DNA from: Singulisphaera sp045290345
Lineage (GTDB): Bacteria; Planctomycetota; Planctomycetia; Isosphaerales; Isosphaeraceae
Direction: 5' to 3'
DNA: 64,000 nt
NCBI RefSeq assembly: GCF_045290345.1
Contig: NZ_CP155447.1
Coordinates: forward strand, 7,068,001 to 7,132,000
Under the pieces are notes generated by a model. It ran no database searches. It saw only the letters and a list, made by a program, of their open reading frames with translations, and was not told where the DNA came from. The position numbers and the translations under genes were made by a program. Below, piece by piece: positions 15,046-26,500 of the stretch. Position 1 is the stretch's first letter, and each line of letters starts with the position of its first letter.

Positions 15046-17894
15046 ATGTTATCTCGCAAAATCGTAAGCTTATTTAAATCCCGTGACGTCCGCCGCCGCG
15101 CCCCACGGAGGAACCACCCGGCTATGTGCCGCTTCGCCTGCGAAGTGCTCGAAGATCGCGTCACGCCAGCGGTGTTCGCCACCTTCACTCCGGCGGCCGG
15201 CCTCCTCACGGTCTTCGGAGACAACTTGAATAATACGATCGCCATCAGCCGTAACGCGGCCGGAGCAATCCAGGTCAATGGCGGCGCGGTGGCGATCGTC
15301 GGTGGCACCGCGACCGTCGCTAACACAAGCCTGATTCAGGTCTTCGGCCAGGGAGGCAATGATGCCCTCTCGCTCGTCGAAAATAACGGGGCCCTACCCA
15401 AGGCCAACCTATTCGGCGGCGAGGGGAACGATACGATCACCGGCGGCTCGGGGGCTGACCAACTCTTCGGCCAGGGGGGCAACGACATCCTCCTCGGCAA
15501 AGGGGGCTTCGACTTCTTATTTGGCGGGGCGAATAACGACACCCTGACCGGCGGCGACGCCGACGACCAGGTGTTCGGCGAGTCGGGCAACGACCGGCTG
15601 ATCTGGAACCCCGGCGACGACACCGACCTCAACGAGGGAGGAGCCGGTACCGATACCATCGAGGTCAACGGCGGCAACGGCGCGGAGGCCTTCACCGCGA
15701 CCGCCAATGGCACCCGCGTCCGCTTCGACCGCGTCAACCCCGCCCCCTTCTCCATCGACATCGGGACCAGCGAGAACCTCGTCGTCAACATGAACGGCGG
15801 CGACGACTCCTTCTCGGCCACCGGCAACCTGGCCGCCCTGATCAAAATTACCGTGGACGGCGGCACCGGGAATGACACGATCCTGGGGAGCAACGGGGTC
15901 GACCTGCTCCTCGGCGGCGACGGCAACGACTTCATCGACGGGCAGCAGGGCAACGACGTGGCGCTCCTCGGGGCCGGCGACGATACTTTCCAGTGGGACC
16001 CGGGTGACGGCAACGACGTTGTCGAAGGCCAGGCCGGGGCCGACAGCATGCGCTTCAACGGCAGCGCCGCCTCCGAGATCTTCGACGTCTCTGCCAACGG
16101 CGGACGCGTCCGGTTCACGCGCAACATCGCCAACATCGTCATGGACCTCAACGACGTCGAGTCGATCGACCTCAACACTCTGGGGGGCAGCGACACGGTC
16201 ACCGTCAACGACCTCAGCGGCACCGATCTGACCGAGGTGAACGTCAACCTCGCGGCCGCGATCGGCGGGACGGCGGGCGATGCCCAACCCGACACCGTGA
16301 TCGTCAACGGCACCAACGGGGCTGACATCATCGACCTCTTCGGCTCGGGGAGTTCGGTCGTCGTGGTCGGGCTGCCGGCCCTGGTGAACGTCACCAACTC
16401 CGAGGGAGCCAACGACTCGCTCGTCGTCAACGCGTTGGGCGGCAATGACGGCCTGACGGCGTCCACGCTGGTCGCCGGGATCACGAAGCTGACCCTGGAC
16501 GGTGGCGCTGGCAACGACACGATCCTCGGGAGCCGCGGCAACGACGTGCTGTTCGGCGGCGACGGCAACGACTTCCTCGACGGCCAGCAGGGCGACGACG
16601 TTGTCTTCATGGGGGCCGGCGACGACATCTTCCAGTGGGATCCGGGGGACGGCAGCGATACCCTCGAAGGCCAGGCCGGCGTCGACAGGATGCTCTTCTT
16701 CGGCGCCAACGTTAGTGAGAACATCGACATCTCCGCCAACGGCGGGCGGGTCCGATTCTTCCGCGACGTCGCCAACGTCACCATGGACCTCAACGACGTC
16801 GAGGGCATCGAGTTCAGGGCTCTGGGCGGAGCCGACAACATCGTGGTGGGCGACCTGAGCGGCACCGACGTGACGCGGATCGACCTCGACCTGCGCGGGT
16901 CCGCGGGCGGTGGCGACGGCCAGGCCGACACGGTCACCGTCAACGGCACCCAGGGCAACGACGTGTTCGGCGCCGCGGGCGACGCCGGCGGGATCAACGT
17001 CTTCGGCCTCCAGGCGACGGTCAACATCTTCAGCCAGGAGCAGGCCAACGACCGGCTGACGCTCAATGCCCTGGGCGGAGATGACGTCGTCAACGCCACG
17101 TCCCTCGAGGCCGACGGCATCCAACTCGCGATCAACGGCGGCCTTGGCGCCGACCTCATCTTAGGCAGCGAGGGCGATGACCTGGTCAACGGCGGGGACG
17201 GCAACGATACGGCCCTCCTGGGCGCCGGCGACGACACCTTCGTCTGGAACCCAGGTGACGACAACGACATCATCGAGGGACAGGCCGGCTTCGACTCCAT
17301 GCGCTTCAACGGCGCCAACGTCGCCGAGAACATCGACATCTCAGCCAACGGCGGGCGAGTCCGGTTCACACGCAACATCGCCAACGTCACCATGGACCTC
17401 AACGACGTCGAAGGCATCGACTTCAATGCGTTGGGCGGAGCCGATACGATCGTGGTCAACGACCTGTCCGGCACCGATCTGACCGAGATCAACCTCAACC
17501 TGGCGGCCGTGATCGGCGGGACGGCGGGCGACGCCCAGCCTGACAACGTCATCGTCAACGGCACCAGCGGCGATGACGTCGTCCTGGTCGTCGGCGACGC
17601 GGCCGGCACCTCCGTCCTGGGCCTGGCCGCCCGGGTGAACATCACCGGCGCCGAGGCCGCCAACGACCGCCTCACGGTCAACGCCCTGGCGGGCGACGAC
17701 GTGGTCGAGGCTTCGGGCCTGGCCGCGGGTGCGATCCAGCTCACGGCGGACGGCGGCGACGGTGACGACGTTCTGATCGGTGCGCCGGGGCGGACATCCT
17801 CCTTGGTCAGGCCGGCGACGACGTTCTGCTCGGCGGGCCGGGCCTTGACATCCTCGACGGTGGCCCCGGAGACAACATCGTGATCCAGGGTTGA
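15046..17894 (+). CDS. Large RTX-like calcium-binding repeat protein, frameshifted near its C-terminus
   Basis: A likely cell-surface or secreted protein. The Met at 15046 has AGGAG 9 bases upstream. The N-terminus is basic and carries the planctomycete export-associated motif LEDRVTPA (residues 35-42). The body alternates hemolysin-type nonapeptide repeats (GGEGNDTITGGSGADQLFGQ, GGDGNDFIDGQQGNDVALLG), which bind Ca2+ in a beta-roll, with about three copies of a longer block (DDTFQWDPGDGNDVVEGQ, SANGGRVRFTRNIANV, MDLNDVEGI, LSGTDLTEINLNL). The annotated frame stops at 17883 after unrelated residues. A one-base loss near 17783 explains this: the next frame continues AGADILLGQAGDDVLLGG and LDILDGGPGDNIVIQG to a stop at 17894. 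Confidence 0.85.
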
Positions 17895-18739
17895 GCTCAC
17901 GTCCGCAAGGACGCTGACACTCCGATCCGATCCGACACGACCCAGCCTTGGGGGAGCTATCCCGCGGGGCTGGGTCTTAACGCGCTCGCTAGAGAAGCAA
18001 CGTGGACCTCGGGGCGGCCCGGCCATCCCAAACAACATCAATCAAAACCGACAACCCAGCAATTCAACACCAAGCATTCCTGCAAATATACAGAATCGCC
18101 AATCGCCCCGAATCATTAGAATGCAACCTGCCGCTCACCCTGCCGATTCCGTTTTCTGCCAACACTTTACGACGACAAGTGGGCAGCAAACGTGGCTCCT
18201 CAACGGCCTGAATCGATCCCCTCGCGTGCCGCATTCCGCGGCTTCTCGGCAACTTACGGCTCATTTCTTGCAGACTCGGGCGGACGGAGAACAGCCCGGC
18301 CGGATAGGATCCGAACCACTCTGAGGCATACAGAGGCCAGTGGACACGGTCTCCTTTGAGACTCGACGTCCATAACGAAGGTGCCCTCAATCTTTGCCCG
18401 GAGACACCGGAGGAGCTCGGCGGAAAAAATCTCACCAAATCGGAGTGACGATTGCCACGCATTTCGCAGAATACATTCTACAAGATCGATTCGGTGCCCC
18501 TATCTGAAATCAATCAGAATACATTCCCTGACGGTTAACAGCGGTCGCTTTGATCCCAGAGGCTATTGTCGCTCGATTTGAGATGTCTTGGAAACCATTG
18601 TATCCTGTCATCCCTTTTGTCAAACTTTGAAGACTCTTTACGATAAGCTTTTTGATTGCGACAATATTTCCGCTCACCCTAACCGCACCGAAAGTAATAG
18701 CCGCTCATTGCCGGACTGCAACTGCAGAGGAGCCACCAC
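17895..18739. other. Long intergenic region before the caspase/CHAT cluster
   Basis: No gene is supported on either strand. Apart from the hairpin at 17939-17976 it becomes A+T-richer towards 18740, which fits a regulatory region for the cluster that follows. No known operator or riboswitch is recognised. Confidence 0.5.
17939..17976 (+). terminator. Candidate terminator after the RTX gene
   Basis: GACCCAGCC and GGCTGGGTC form a 9-bp perfect stem around a 20-nt loop that can itself pair partly (GGGGGA/TCCCGC). It is followed by only a short T stretch, so it could equally be a stabilising hairpin. Confidence 0.5.
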
Positions 18740-19867
18740 GTGATCTGCAACTTTTCTCGCTGGGTAATCGTAGCACCTGTATTCTTTGTCGTAACGACCG
18801 GGGCGTGGCGAGTCCACGGCGCATCGGGAGACGGCGAGTCGACTCAGGAAAAAAAGCCGGTGTATCGAGAGGCTGCCGCCGCATTAGGCGCTTCGAGCCT
18901 TCCCGAATTCCAGGACCCAGCGTTCTCACGCTTTGTGGATCTCACCCTGCTTCGTCAGGCGATTGAGCGAAATGACGCCTCGCAGGCCGCCGATATCGCG
19001 TTGCAATTGGCGGATGGGGAACGGGTGTTGTTGCGCGAGAACAAGATTCTCAGCGCCGCCCTGGCTCTGCGACTCGCGGCCAGCATTGCGGTCGACACGA
19101 ACGATCGAGCCACACTGCAACGCCTCGTCAAAGCCGCCAAGAGCGTCGGCGATGAGGCACTGGCGTCCCAGGTGGAGACGGTCGCGAAACTCGGCATGGC
19201 GACTCGTGATGAGGGTCAGGATCTCAAGCTGTCACTGCGGACCACGACCCCGGACCAGTTGGCCTTCCTGCAGTCGGTCTTGCGCCAAGCCGACGTGTCC
19301 CGGCGGAGCAGCGATCTCGAAGTGCTTGGCAAACTCGAACTGTTCGTGAAGGGATTGACCGACTTGCCCGAGGAGCAAAAAACGTTCCTGACCAGTCGGA
19401 TAGCGAAGGCGAAGCAGGAGGTGCCCGAGAGTTCGGACAAGCTGGGTCAGGCGCTCAGGAAGCTGAATGCTTCCAGCCGTTTTGCACCGTTCGGCAACTG
19501 GCAGTCGACGTACATCGACCCCAACGGCAACTACGTCAACGCCGCGGTGACGCTGAACGGCGCTTCGGGGGCCTACTACCTGCCGGATGGCTCGGTCGGT
19601 CAGCTCTTTAACATCTCTCAGGGATTCCCGCCCGCGAATCCCGGCGTGCCGGTCAGTTCCAACGGCCTGTACGGCCGTTGGCAGTTGGGCGGTACCCAAG
19701 GCTGGTTCTACTGGGCGATGACAGGGCCGAATCGATTTCAGGGGTCCTGGGGCTTCGGTAACTTCGGAAGCCCGATGGTCAACCGATGGTGGGGCACGCT
19801 GAGCGGTGGGGGTGGCGGTGGCGGTGGGCCTGTTCCTGTCCCCGTACCCGTCCCCTTCCCGGGTTAA
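18740..19867 (+). CDS. Secreted helical protein, partner-like paralog of the gene at 22249
   Basis: 375 aa from the GTG at 18740 (AGGAG 7 bases upstream). A signal peptide (RWVIVAPVFFVVTTGAWRVHG) is followed by a helical domain, about residues 50-170, containing QDPAFSRFVDLTLLRQAIE, ADIALQLADGERVL and DRATLQRLVKAAK. The same order of motifs occurs in the protein at 22249. The C-terminal part (about 245-360) is a small beta domain (GNYVNAAVTLNGASGAYYLP, LYGRWQLGGTQGWFYWAMTG, FQGSWGFG) ending in a polyglycine run and PVPVPVPVPFPG. The next gene, a caspase, starts 5 bases after its stop, so they are co-transcribed. No enzyme motif is seen; a substrate, adaptor or inhibitor of the caspase is inferred. 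Confidence 0.75.
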   Translation: MICNFSRWVIVAPVFFVVTTGAWRVHGASGDGESTQEKKPVYREAAAALGASSLPEFQDPAFSRFVDLTLLRQAIERNDASQAADIALQLADGERVLLRENKILSAALALRLAASIAVDTNDRATLQRLVKAAKSVGDEALASQVETVAKLGMATRDEGQDLKLSLRTTTPDQLAFLQSVLRQADVSRRSSDLEVLGKLELFVKGLTDLPEEQKTFLTSRIAKAKQEVPESSDKLGQALRKLNASSRFAPFGNWQSTYIDPNGNYVNAAVTLNGASGAYYLPDGSVGQLFNISQGFPPANPGVPVSSNGLYGRWQLGGTQGWFYWAMTGPNRFQGSWGFGNFGSPMVNRWWGTLSGGGGGGGGPVPVPVPVPFPG

Positions 19868-19872
19868 AAGCG

Positions 19873-22098
19873 ATGCTCCAATCCTGGAGACTGACGATCC
19901 TCTTCTCCGTGGTCGGCATCACCGCCGGCGGCGACTGCCTCGCCGCCGATCCGACTTCAGATCGACCACCGAGATTTGCGCTCCTTGTCGGCGTGGGGAA
20001 ATATCAGAACCTCGGCGCTTCTGAACAGCTTGATGGATCGCGGAATGATGTCGAGGCGATGCGAGAACTCTTGCTGAGTGCTCGGTTCGGGTTCCAACCC
20101 GACGATATCGTCACGCTCGTTGACGAATCCGCCACCGGCGCGGCAATTCGCAAAGGACTCAGCGATCTGTCGCAACGGATCCGTGAACTCCCACCGAACT
20201 CCAGGCCCGCCCAGATCCTGGTCCACTACAGCGGCCACGGCTCCCAGGTGGCGGACCAACCGGAAGGAGATCCTCTCTGCGACGAGTCCGACGGCCTCGA
20301 CGAGACCATCGTGCCTTACGATGCCGACAAGCAGGGAGGCCTCCAGGATCTTCGCGATGACGAGCTCTTCGCGTTTGCGGAAGAGGTCTGCACGGGGGGG
20401 CGCAACCGTCTTTGGATGGTGCTCGATTGCTGCCACTCGGGAACCGGCGCTCGAGGCGCCACAAAGGTCCGCAAGCTGGATCGCGGCCTCGCAGCTTCGA
20501 TTCCGACTCTCGGTGGCCGCAAGATCAATGAGCGACGACTGGCCGCTGGCGCCGTGGTCCTCTCCGCCTGCCGTGCCCAGGAGGTCGAGCCCGAATACCA
20601 GCAGGGGAAAGAGCGTTTCGGGCTGCTCACCCGATTTGTGCTCCAGGTGCTCAACGAGTCTCCCACCCTTTCGACCCTCTCCTATGAACTGCTTCGGGAC
20701 GAGATCGTCGCTCGCTATCGGGTCGACCCGTCCGTCGCACAACCTCCGCTTCCCCAACTCGAGGGGAGTGGAAGCTTGCTCCGCGATACCGTCCTCGGCT
20801 GCGGGGTCGACGCGGATCGGAAACCCTACTGGGAGGTCATGGCTTCAGGGGCCGACCGCTCGGTGGCCATTCTCAAGGCAGGGGCGTTCCACGGGATTAC
20901 TGTGGGATCCCAGTTTGAGCTCTACGACCAGCCCGCCAAGGTCGTCGTCAAGCCGGCCGGGACCGAGCAAGAGAATGGCTCGACCGCCTGGCTGGCAGTG
21001 AAGGCGGTCGAAGGAGCAACCGCCACCGTCGACGTCTTCCGCTGGGAAAACGGCCGACGAGCGGAGGCGTTGTTGCCGGCCGGCTTCAAGGGAGGCTTCG
21101 CCGTTGAGCGGCACCACGAGCATGGTGCGTTCGGTCTCCGCCTACGGGTCACTCGGGCGAAGTCGGCGAACGAGGATGGGCCTGCGCTCGGCCCCGGCTC
21201 CCCCGACCTGCCGCCGTCGATCCTTGAAACGCTGACGACCGCGAATCGCCCCGATGAGTCACCTTGGTTGCAGTGGACCACGGACGATGAGGCCTGCGAC
21301 TACCTCCTTCGGATCGACGGGAATGTTGCCGCGCTGTTCCCGGCCACCGGGCGGCCCAAGCTCGCGGTCGATGCGTCCTCGCCTTCGGAACGGAGCGAGG
21401 TCCCCGCGTCGTTGCGAGGGGGCTGGGGGCCGTTCCTCCTCGAGGCCCCCGAAGCGGCCGGGCCCGCGCTTCAGCAGGCACTCCGCCAGATTTGCCGGGC
21501 CCGGAACCTCATCCGACTGGCCGGGGCTCAGCGCACCACCGGCCCGGCCGGGCCCATCACAATCGAACTCGTCGCCGTTGATGTGGATGACTCCGGCGCG
21601 ATCGTAAAAACACGCCCCTGGCCCCTCGAGGAAGGGGGCCTGGTGGTGCGCAAAGGGGGTCGCTACGCCTATCGGATCGCAAACCCCCAGGCATCGCAAA
21701 AGCCATGGTTCATCACCGTCCTGGCCGTCGACGCCGATCAGGGGATCGACCAGGTCCTACCCTATCAGGAGGCCGCCGGAGGCGAGGTGTCGGGCGAGCA
21801 GCGGCTCGACCCCGGCCAGTCCCGGATCACCGATGCGTTCGAGTGCGACGGAGGCTTCGGGGACCGGGTCACGATCGTCCTCGCGACCCGCGAGCCCAAC
21901 TCCTACTACATGCTCTCGCAACCCAATCTTCCCAAAACCCGAGGCGAGGACAACCTGGAAAGCAAGGGGGCCGTACTCGACACCCTGTTGCTCGAGCAAA
22001 CCTACTTCAAGACGCGAGGCGACAAACGAATGAGGCCGCGAAGGCTCTACGATGAGTCCTGGACGGCCAGCACCGTCTCCTTCAGGGCCAGCCCCTAA
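19873..22098 (+). CDS. Secreted caspase-like (peptidase C14, orthocaspase) protein
   Basis: 741 aa from the Met at 19873, just after the preceding stop. A signal peptide (LTILFSVVGITAGGDCLAA) precedes the caspase domain, about residues 33-300: RFALLVGVGKYQNLG, LDGSRNDVEAMRELLL, ILVHYSGHGSQVAD, LDETIVPYDA, LWMVLDCCHSGTGA, VVLSACRAQEVE. His122 and Cys187 form the predicted catalytic dyad, and the acidic residues around the loop suggest Arg/Lys specificity as in metacaspases. The C-terminal third (KPWFITVLAVDADQGIDQVL, VTIVLATREPNSYYML) resembles DUF4384-type beta domains. Export means that it would act in the periplasm or outside, unlike cytosolic suicide effectors. Confidence 0.9.
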   Translation: MLQSWRLTILFSVVGITAGGDCLAADPTSDRPPRFALLVGVGKYQNLGASEQLDGSRNDVEAMRELLLSARFGFQPDDIVTLVDESATGAAIRKGLSDLSQRIRELPPNSRPAQILVHYSGHGSQVADQPEGDPLCDESDGLDETIVPYDADKQGGLQDLRDDELFAFAEEVCTGGRNRLWMVLDCCHSGTGARGATKVRKLDRGLAASIPTLGGRKINERRLAAGAVVLSACRAQEVEPEYQQGKERFGLLTRFVLQVLNESPTLSTLSYELLRDEIVARYRVDPSVAQPPLPQLEGSGSLLRDTVLGCGVDADRKPYWEVMASGADRSVAILKAGAFHGITVGSQFELYDQPAKVVVKPAGTEQENGSTAWLAVKAVEGATATVDVFRWENGRRAEALLPAGFKGGFAVERHHEHGAFGLRLRVTRAKSANEDGPALGPGSPDLPPSILETLTTANRPDESPWLQWTTDDEACDYLLRIDGNVAALFPATGRPKLAVDASSPSERSEVPASLRGGWGPFLLEAPEAAGPALQQALRQICRARNLIRLAGAQRTTGPAGPITIELVAVDVDDSGAIVKTRPWPLEEGGLVVRKGGRYAYRIANPQASQKPWFITVLAVDADQGIDQVLPYQEAAGGEVSGEQRLDPGQSRITDAFECDGGFGDRVTIVLATREPNSYYMLSQPNLPKTRGEDNLESKGAVLDTLLLEQTYFKTRGDKRMRPRRLYDESWTASTVSFRASP

Positions 22099-22248
22099 CC
22101 CGGCACCATCAAGGTGCATCGTTTCAGAACTCGGGTTCAAGCCCACCCGGCTTCTTGCTCGAGTTTCGCAGGGAGCAAGTGATCCGATTGGGGCAACTTC
22201 GGCGCAGTTGATCGGAACAGCTCAGCCTTCAGTTCTTGGAGTGCACCT

Positions 22249-23373
22249 ATGTTGAGGAAGCAAATGAGGCGTCATCGTCGGGAAGTGGCCACCGTTGGGC
22301 TCTTCCTCCTAGCCATCCTTCTCTCCTCAGAATCGCTCCGGGCGGCTGGAGACGAGGGGGCCACGAAACCGGTGGCGCCCGACCCCACGGCGGGCCCGGC
22401 GCGGGTCGAGCCGAAGTCGGCGGATCCCTTTCCGCTGAGCGAAGCGCTGCAAGACCCCGGATTTAGCCGATATGTTGACCTGAAACTTCTGGCCACCGCC
22501 TGGCGCGAGCTGGATGCGGCGCTCATGGCCGACGTCGCTCTCCAGCTCGCCTCCGGCGAGGAGGCCTTGCAGCGGCCCCATAAATCCGTGAACTCGCGAC
22601 AGGTCGCGGAATTAGCCGCGCAACTCGCCATTGAGACCAATCAGCCGGAAACGATCGACCGCCTGATCCGAGCCGCCAAGGGGCGAAACGACAATGCGCT
22701 GGCCAACGCGCTCAATGTCACTCGAAAGCTTGCGTCCACGTCTCGGGGTGACTCCCCTGCCCCGGTCTCCATTGACGAGCTTAACGCAACGGAACTGGCA
22801 TTGCTGAAGACTTGGATGGGTAAGATCAAATCAGCCAAGCTCGCGGCGGACCGTGAGACGCTCAGCCAGCTCGACAGCCAGATCCCCAAGATCATCGACC
22901 TGAAGGACAAGCAACGCCAGGCCTTGAAAGAATTGGTGGCCGAGGCGACTCGAAGCCTGCCGGAGGGAAAGAGCGAACCGTCGTCGGTTTCCAAGCTTCT
23001 CGAGAAACTTTCGGCCGGCAACCGTCCGGGGCCGCAGGTGTACCAGCAAGTTGTCGGCGGTAATTACTCGTACAGATTCCAGGTCCAGTTCACGATCCAG
23101 CTAATCAGCATTCCAGGATATGACTTCTACGCGGCCCGACTGACATCGCCACCGCCGCCCGGCTCGCCGTTCGATCAGATCGGACTCGCCATGGGCGATG
23201 TCGTCGTGCGGCTCGACGGCATTCCCGTCAACAACGCCAATGAGATGGACAATCACTACGGCCAAACCTTCGTCCGTTTCATCAAGGCAGGGACCACCTG
23301 GGTTCAGAACGGGACGGTCTACCTTGGAGGAAACGGCTTCCCCGGTGGTGGCGGTGGCGGAACGCCTCCCTGA
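22249..23373 (+). CDS. Secreted helical protein with C-terminal PDZ-like domain
   Basis: 374 aa; GGAG lies 8 bases before the ATG. After a signal peptide (VATVGLFLLAILLSSESLRA) comes a helical domain paralogous to that of the protein at 18740: LQDPGFSRYVDLKLLATAW, ADVALQLASGEEALQR, ETIDRLIRAAKGRNDNALA. Both proteins continue with a second helical stretch that ends in a short Leu-rich segment. The C-terminal domain here differs: GYDFYAARLTSPPPPGSPFD, QIGLAMGDVVVRLDGIPVNN and the following residues resemble a PDZ domain, which would bind C-terminal peptides, and the protein ends in a glycine run. A role in bringing substrate to the caspase or CHAT proteases is inferred from context only. Confidence 0.75.
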   Translation: MLRKQMRRHRREVATVGLFLLAILLSSESLRAAGDEGATKPVAPDPTAGPARVEPKSADPFPLSEALQDPGFSRYVDLKLLATAWRELDAALMADVALQLASGEEALQRPHKSVNSRQVAELAAQLAIETNQPETIDRLIRAAKGRNDNALANALNVTRKLASTSRGDSPAPVSIDELNATELALLKTWMGKIKSAKLAADRETLSQLDSQIPKIIDLKDKQRQALKELVAEATRSLPEGKSEPSSVSKLLEKLSAGNRPGPQVYQQVVGGNYSYRFQVQFTIQLISIPGYDFYAARLTSPPPPGSPFDQIGLAMGDVVVRLDGIPVNNANEMDNHYGQTFVRFIKAGTTWVQNGTVYLGGNGFPGGGGGGTPP

Positions 23374-23508
23374 TCGGGATCGCCATCGGTTTTCGAGTTC
23401 GAGTCAATCGATCGATGAGAGGTGACGGGGGATTCTCGGCCCAGGGATCAAACCCAGAGGTCGAGAATCCCCGTTCCAGTCGGCTGGAACTTGAAGGACA
23501 ATCGCCCA

Positions 23509-26500
23509 ATGAATCGCCCTTCCCTCAGCGCCGGTCACGGCATCGCTCTCTGGCTGGCAAGTTGGCTCATCCTCTGGGCCTCACCTGCCCATGGGATGGA
23601 CGAGACCGCGAGTCGCGGCTTTTTGATCGCGGTCGATGGGCAAGGAAGACTGTCGGTCAAGGAGGTCAACGGGGCAGCGGTCGAGCTCGAAACAGCGTCT
23701 CGTGGCCTGATCGTCTGGGAGAATGGCGGCCAAGAACGTTGGGCGTTCCTCGCGCAAGGGGGCCGCTGGGCGCGCGAGGAGTTTGAGCGGAGCGAGGAAG
23801 GGGCGGCCAGGCTTTCGGCCGCGACTCGAGGCCCGGCCGAAGCGATTGCTGGAGGAAATGGTTCGATCCCCTCGACCACGCTCCTGGTCCCGATGCTCGG
23901 GTCGTCGGTCGTGCGAGGGAACTCCCCCTTCTTGACCCCGTCCCATGGGCGGACAATCGGGCCTCGGATCACGATCCGACGGCGGCCCGCGCCTCAAGGC
24001 CCCCCCTTCCCCGAAGCAGCGGCATTGCTCCTTCGCGACGGCCGCCTCCTCGTCAAGTTCGCACTTCCCGAGGGCAAGCGTAAACTGTCGTGGAATGAGA
24101 TCTCAGGATTACCCCCCGCGCTCGCGGCGGGGCTATCCGCCGGCGAGTACGTCTTGCGGATCGATGGGGGAGGCGACTCCGTAACCTTTCGGGTCGAGGA
24201 CGCTGCCATTCGCGAGGAGGTGCAACGTCCGCTCGACGAGTTGACCAAACTGCGCGGCGAGGGCGCTGACGGTCTCTTCGCCCTGGTCGCGGTCACCCAC
24301 TTGCTGACCCAGGTCGACGAGGAGGGTAAGCCCTTGCCCTACCTGGTCGACGCATTCGATGTCGTGGATCATTTGCCGGAGGGGGAGCGCACGTCATTCC
24401 TCCGCCAAGCCCACTCCGACCTGGAGCGACGTTTAGTCGGAGCGACCGTGGCCGACTCGTCGTCGCTGGCGGACCCGACGGGGGACGCGACGATCGACCA
24501 GGCACGAGGCCAATTCCGCGCAGGGCGATGGCGGGAGGCAATGGCGACTCTTGCGACGGTCGACCAAGGGAAGGTGACTCCTCGGAGTCAGGCCTTGGCA
24601 AAGCTCTACAACGCCGTGATCCGCGCGGAGTCGGGCTTGGCCCTGGAAGCACAGGCCGACCACCTCTTTCATGAGGCCTTGGTTGCGGTCGAAGCCCTCG
24701 GGCGCGACGGGAAAGCGAGCGAGTCGACGGCCGCCGACCTGTTCCGGGCGCACAACAACTATGGGAATTTCTTGCTGGGACGCTCGCAGGACCGGCTTCA
24801 AAACCATGCCTACCAGATCGTGACCGGGGGCCGGCTCCCGCTCCTGTCGACGCTGAGCGACTGGCACGCCGCCCTCCGCGAGTACGAGGCCGCTCGAACC
24901 CTTGCGCAAGGCATGCGAGCGCCGGCTCAGGCCGCGGCGGTCGAGACCAACCTCGCCCGCCTCTACGCGATCCTCGCCGACCTGATCCGGACCCTCGAGG
25001 ATCCGGCCTCAGAGGATCGCCGGTTCCTGGCCGCGGTCCTCGCGGCGACGGAGCAGGCCAGGACGCTTGCGGCCGGCATCGTCGCCGACTCCCGCGACGG
25101 CGATCGGGTGGAGCCCCTGATCCAGGCCACGGCTCATGAAATCCTGGCACAACTCGCCTTCCGGGATCATGAGGCAAGCCTCGGTCGTCCCGAGGCACAA
25201 GCCTCGACCCTGAACTGTGAGCGGCTCGCCAAGCAGGCTTTGCATGCCTATGAGGAGGCCGGTTCGCTCGTCGGCATTGAAAGCACGCTCAGGCTGCTCG
25301 CTCTAAATCAACTCCGATCGAAGCCTCAGGGTTCGGGAACCGAGGAAAAGGCCGACCGCAAGCAGGCGCTCCAGAGCCTTCTGATCGCGCACCGCCTCTC
25401 CCAATTCGTCCTCGACCAGGTTCCGGGAGACGGGGTCGGGTTGGGGGTAGCCGGCTTTATCGCCCGCCGTGCCTATGTCAACGAGCAGATCGTCGAGTTG
25501 CTGATCGCCGACGGGCAGCCCGCCGAGGCGCTTCACTACGCCGAACTGGCCAAGGCCCGTGCGCTCGAGGGCCTGCTCGCCACCAACCGGACCGATGCCC
25601 AGGCCGACGAGGCAGGGCCGCGGCCGTTGCCGGAACTCCTCGCCGATTGGCCTCGCGAAGTGGCCGCGGTCGAATACTTCATCGGCTCTGGGCGAGTCTG
25701 GGCTTTTGTGGTGACGACGATGGGCCAGGTCCGGGTCTTCGGGCTGTCGGATCGAGAGGGGCACCCGATCGCTCCTCAGGCCCTGGTCGCTCGAGTCCGG
25801 ACCTTCCTTCGCGGTGTGGAGAACTACGCGACCCGGATGCGGAGCCGGCTCCTGGCTGGCCAAGGGTTTGATCATCAGTGGCAAGAGACCCTCCACGAAT
25901 TCGCATTGGATTTACTGCCCGCTGACCTGCTCGTGGAACTCAGGAAGGCGAAGACAGTCGTCGTGGTCCCCCATCATATCCTCCACTATTTTCCTTTCGC
26001 GGCCTTGGTGACCGAGCGAGACGCCGGCCGAAAAACGGAGTCGGAGATGGTCCAACCCCGATTCTTGCTCGATGAGCCATTTGCCCTTTGCCACTCTCCG
26101 TCCCTGACGACGTGGGACCTATTGCGACAACGCGACCCGCGGCTGGTCGCACGAGTAGGTGCCGCCGGGATCGCCAATTTCCCCGGAGCCGCCCCATTGC
26201 CCGGCGTCCGTGATGACCTTGCCAACCTTCGAAAGGCCTTCGGCGGCAAGGTGGACCGTGTCTATCTCGAAGGGGAAGCGAGCGAAGCGGCCGGTCGGTC
26301 CTTGCTCTCCCAAGCAGGGATGGTCCTATTCGCCACCCATGGTACGAACGTCGCCGACCGTCCGTTGACGAGTTCCATCCTGCTCTTTCCCGAAGCGAAG
26401 GATGACGGTCGGCTCACCGCGGAGGAGCTCTTTGGGGGATCGACTCAGGCGGATCTGGTGGTCCTGAGTGCCTGCTATACGGGCCTCGCCGATCGCTCAC

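Noticed and set aside
15336..18041. A 901-codon open frame on the minus strand across the RTX gene
   Set aside because: It mirrors the plus-strand repeats (Ser/Pro/Val-rich low-complexity translation), has no motifs or ribosome site, and exists because GC-rich repeat codons leave the antisense frame open.
24293..25198. Long Arg/Pro-rich minus-strand frame across the CHAT gene
   Set aside because: Shadow of the high-GC coding frame; composition is typical of antisense translation.
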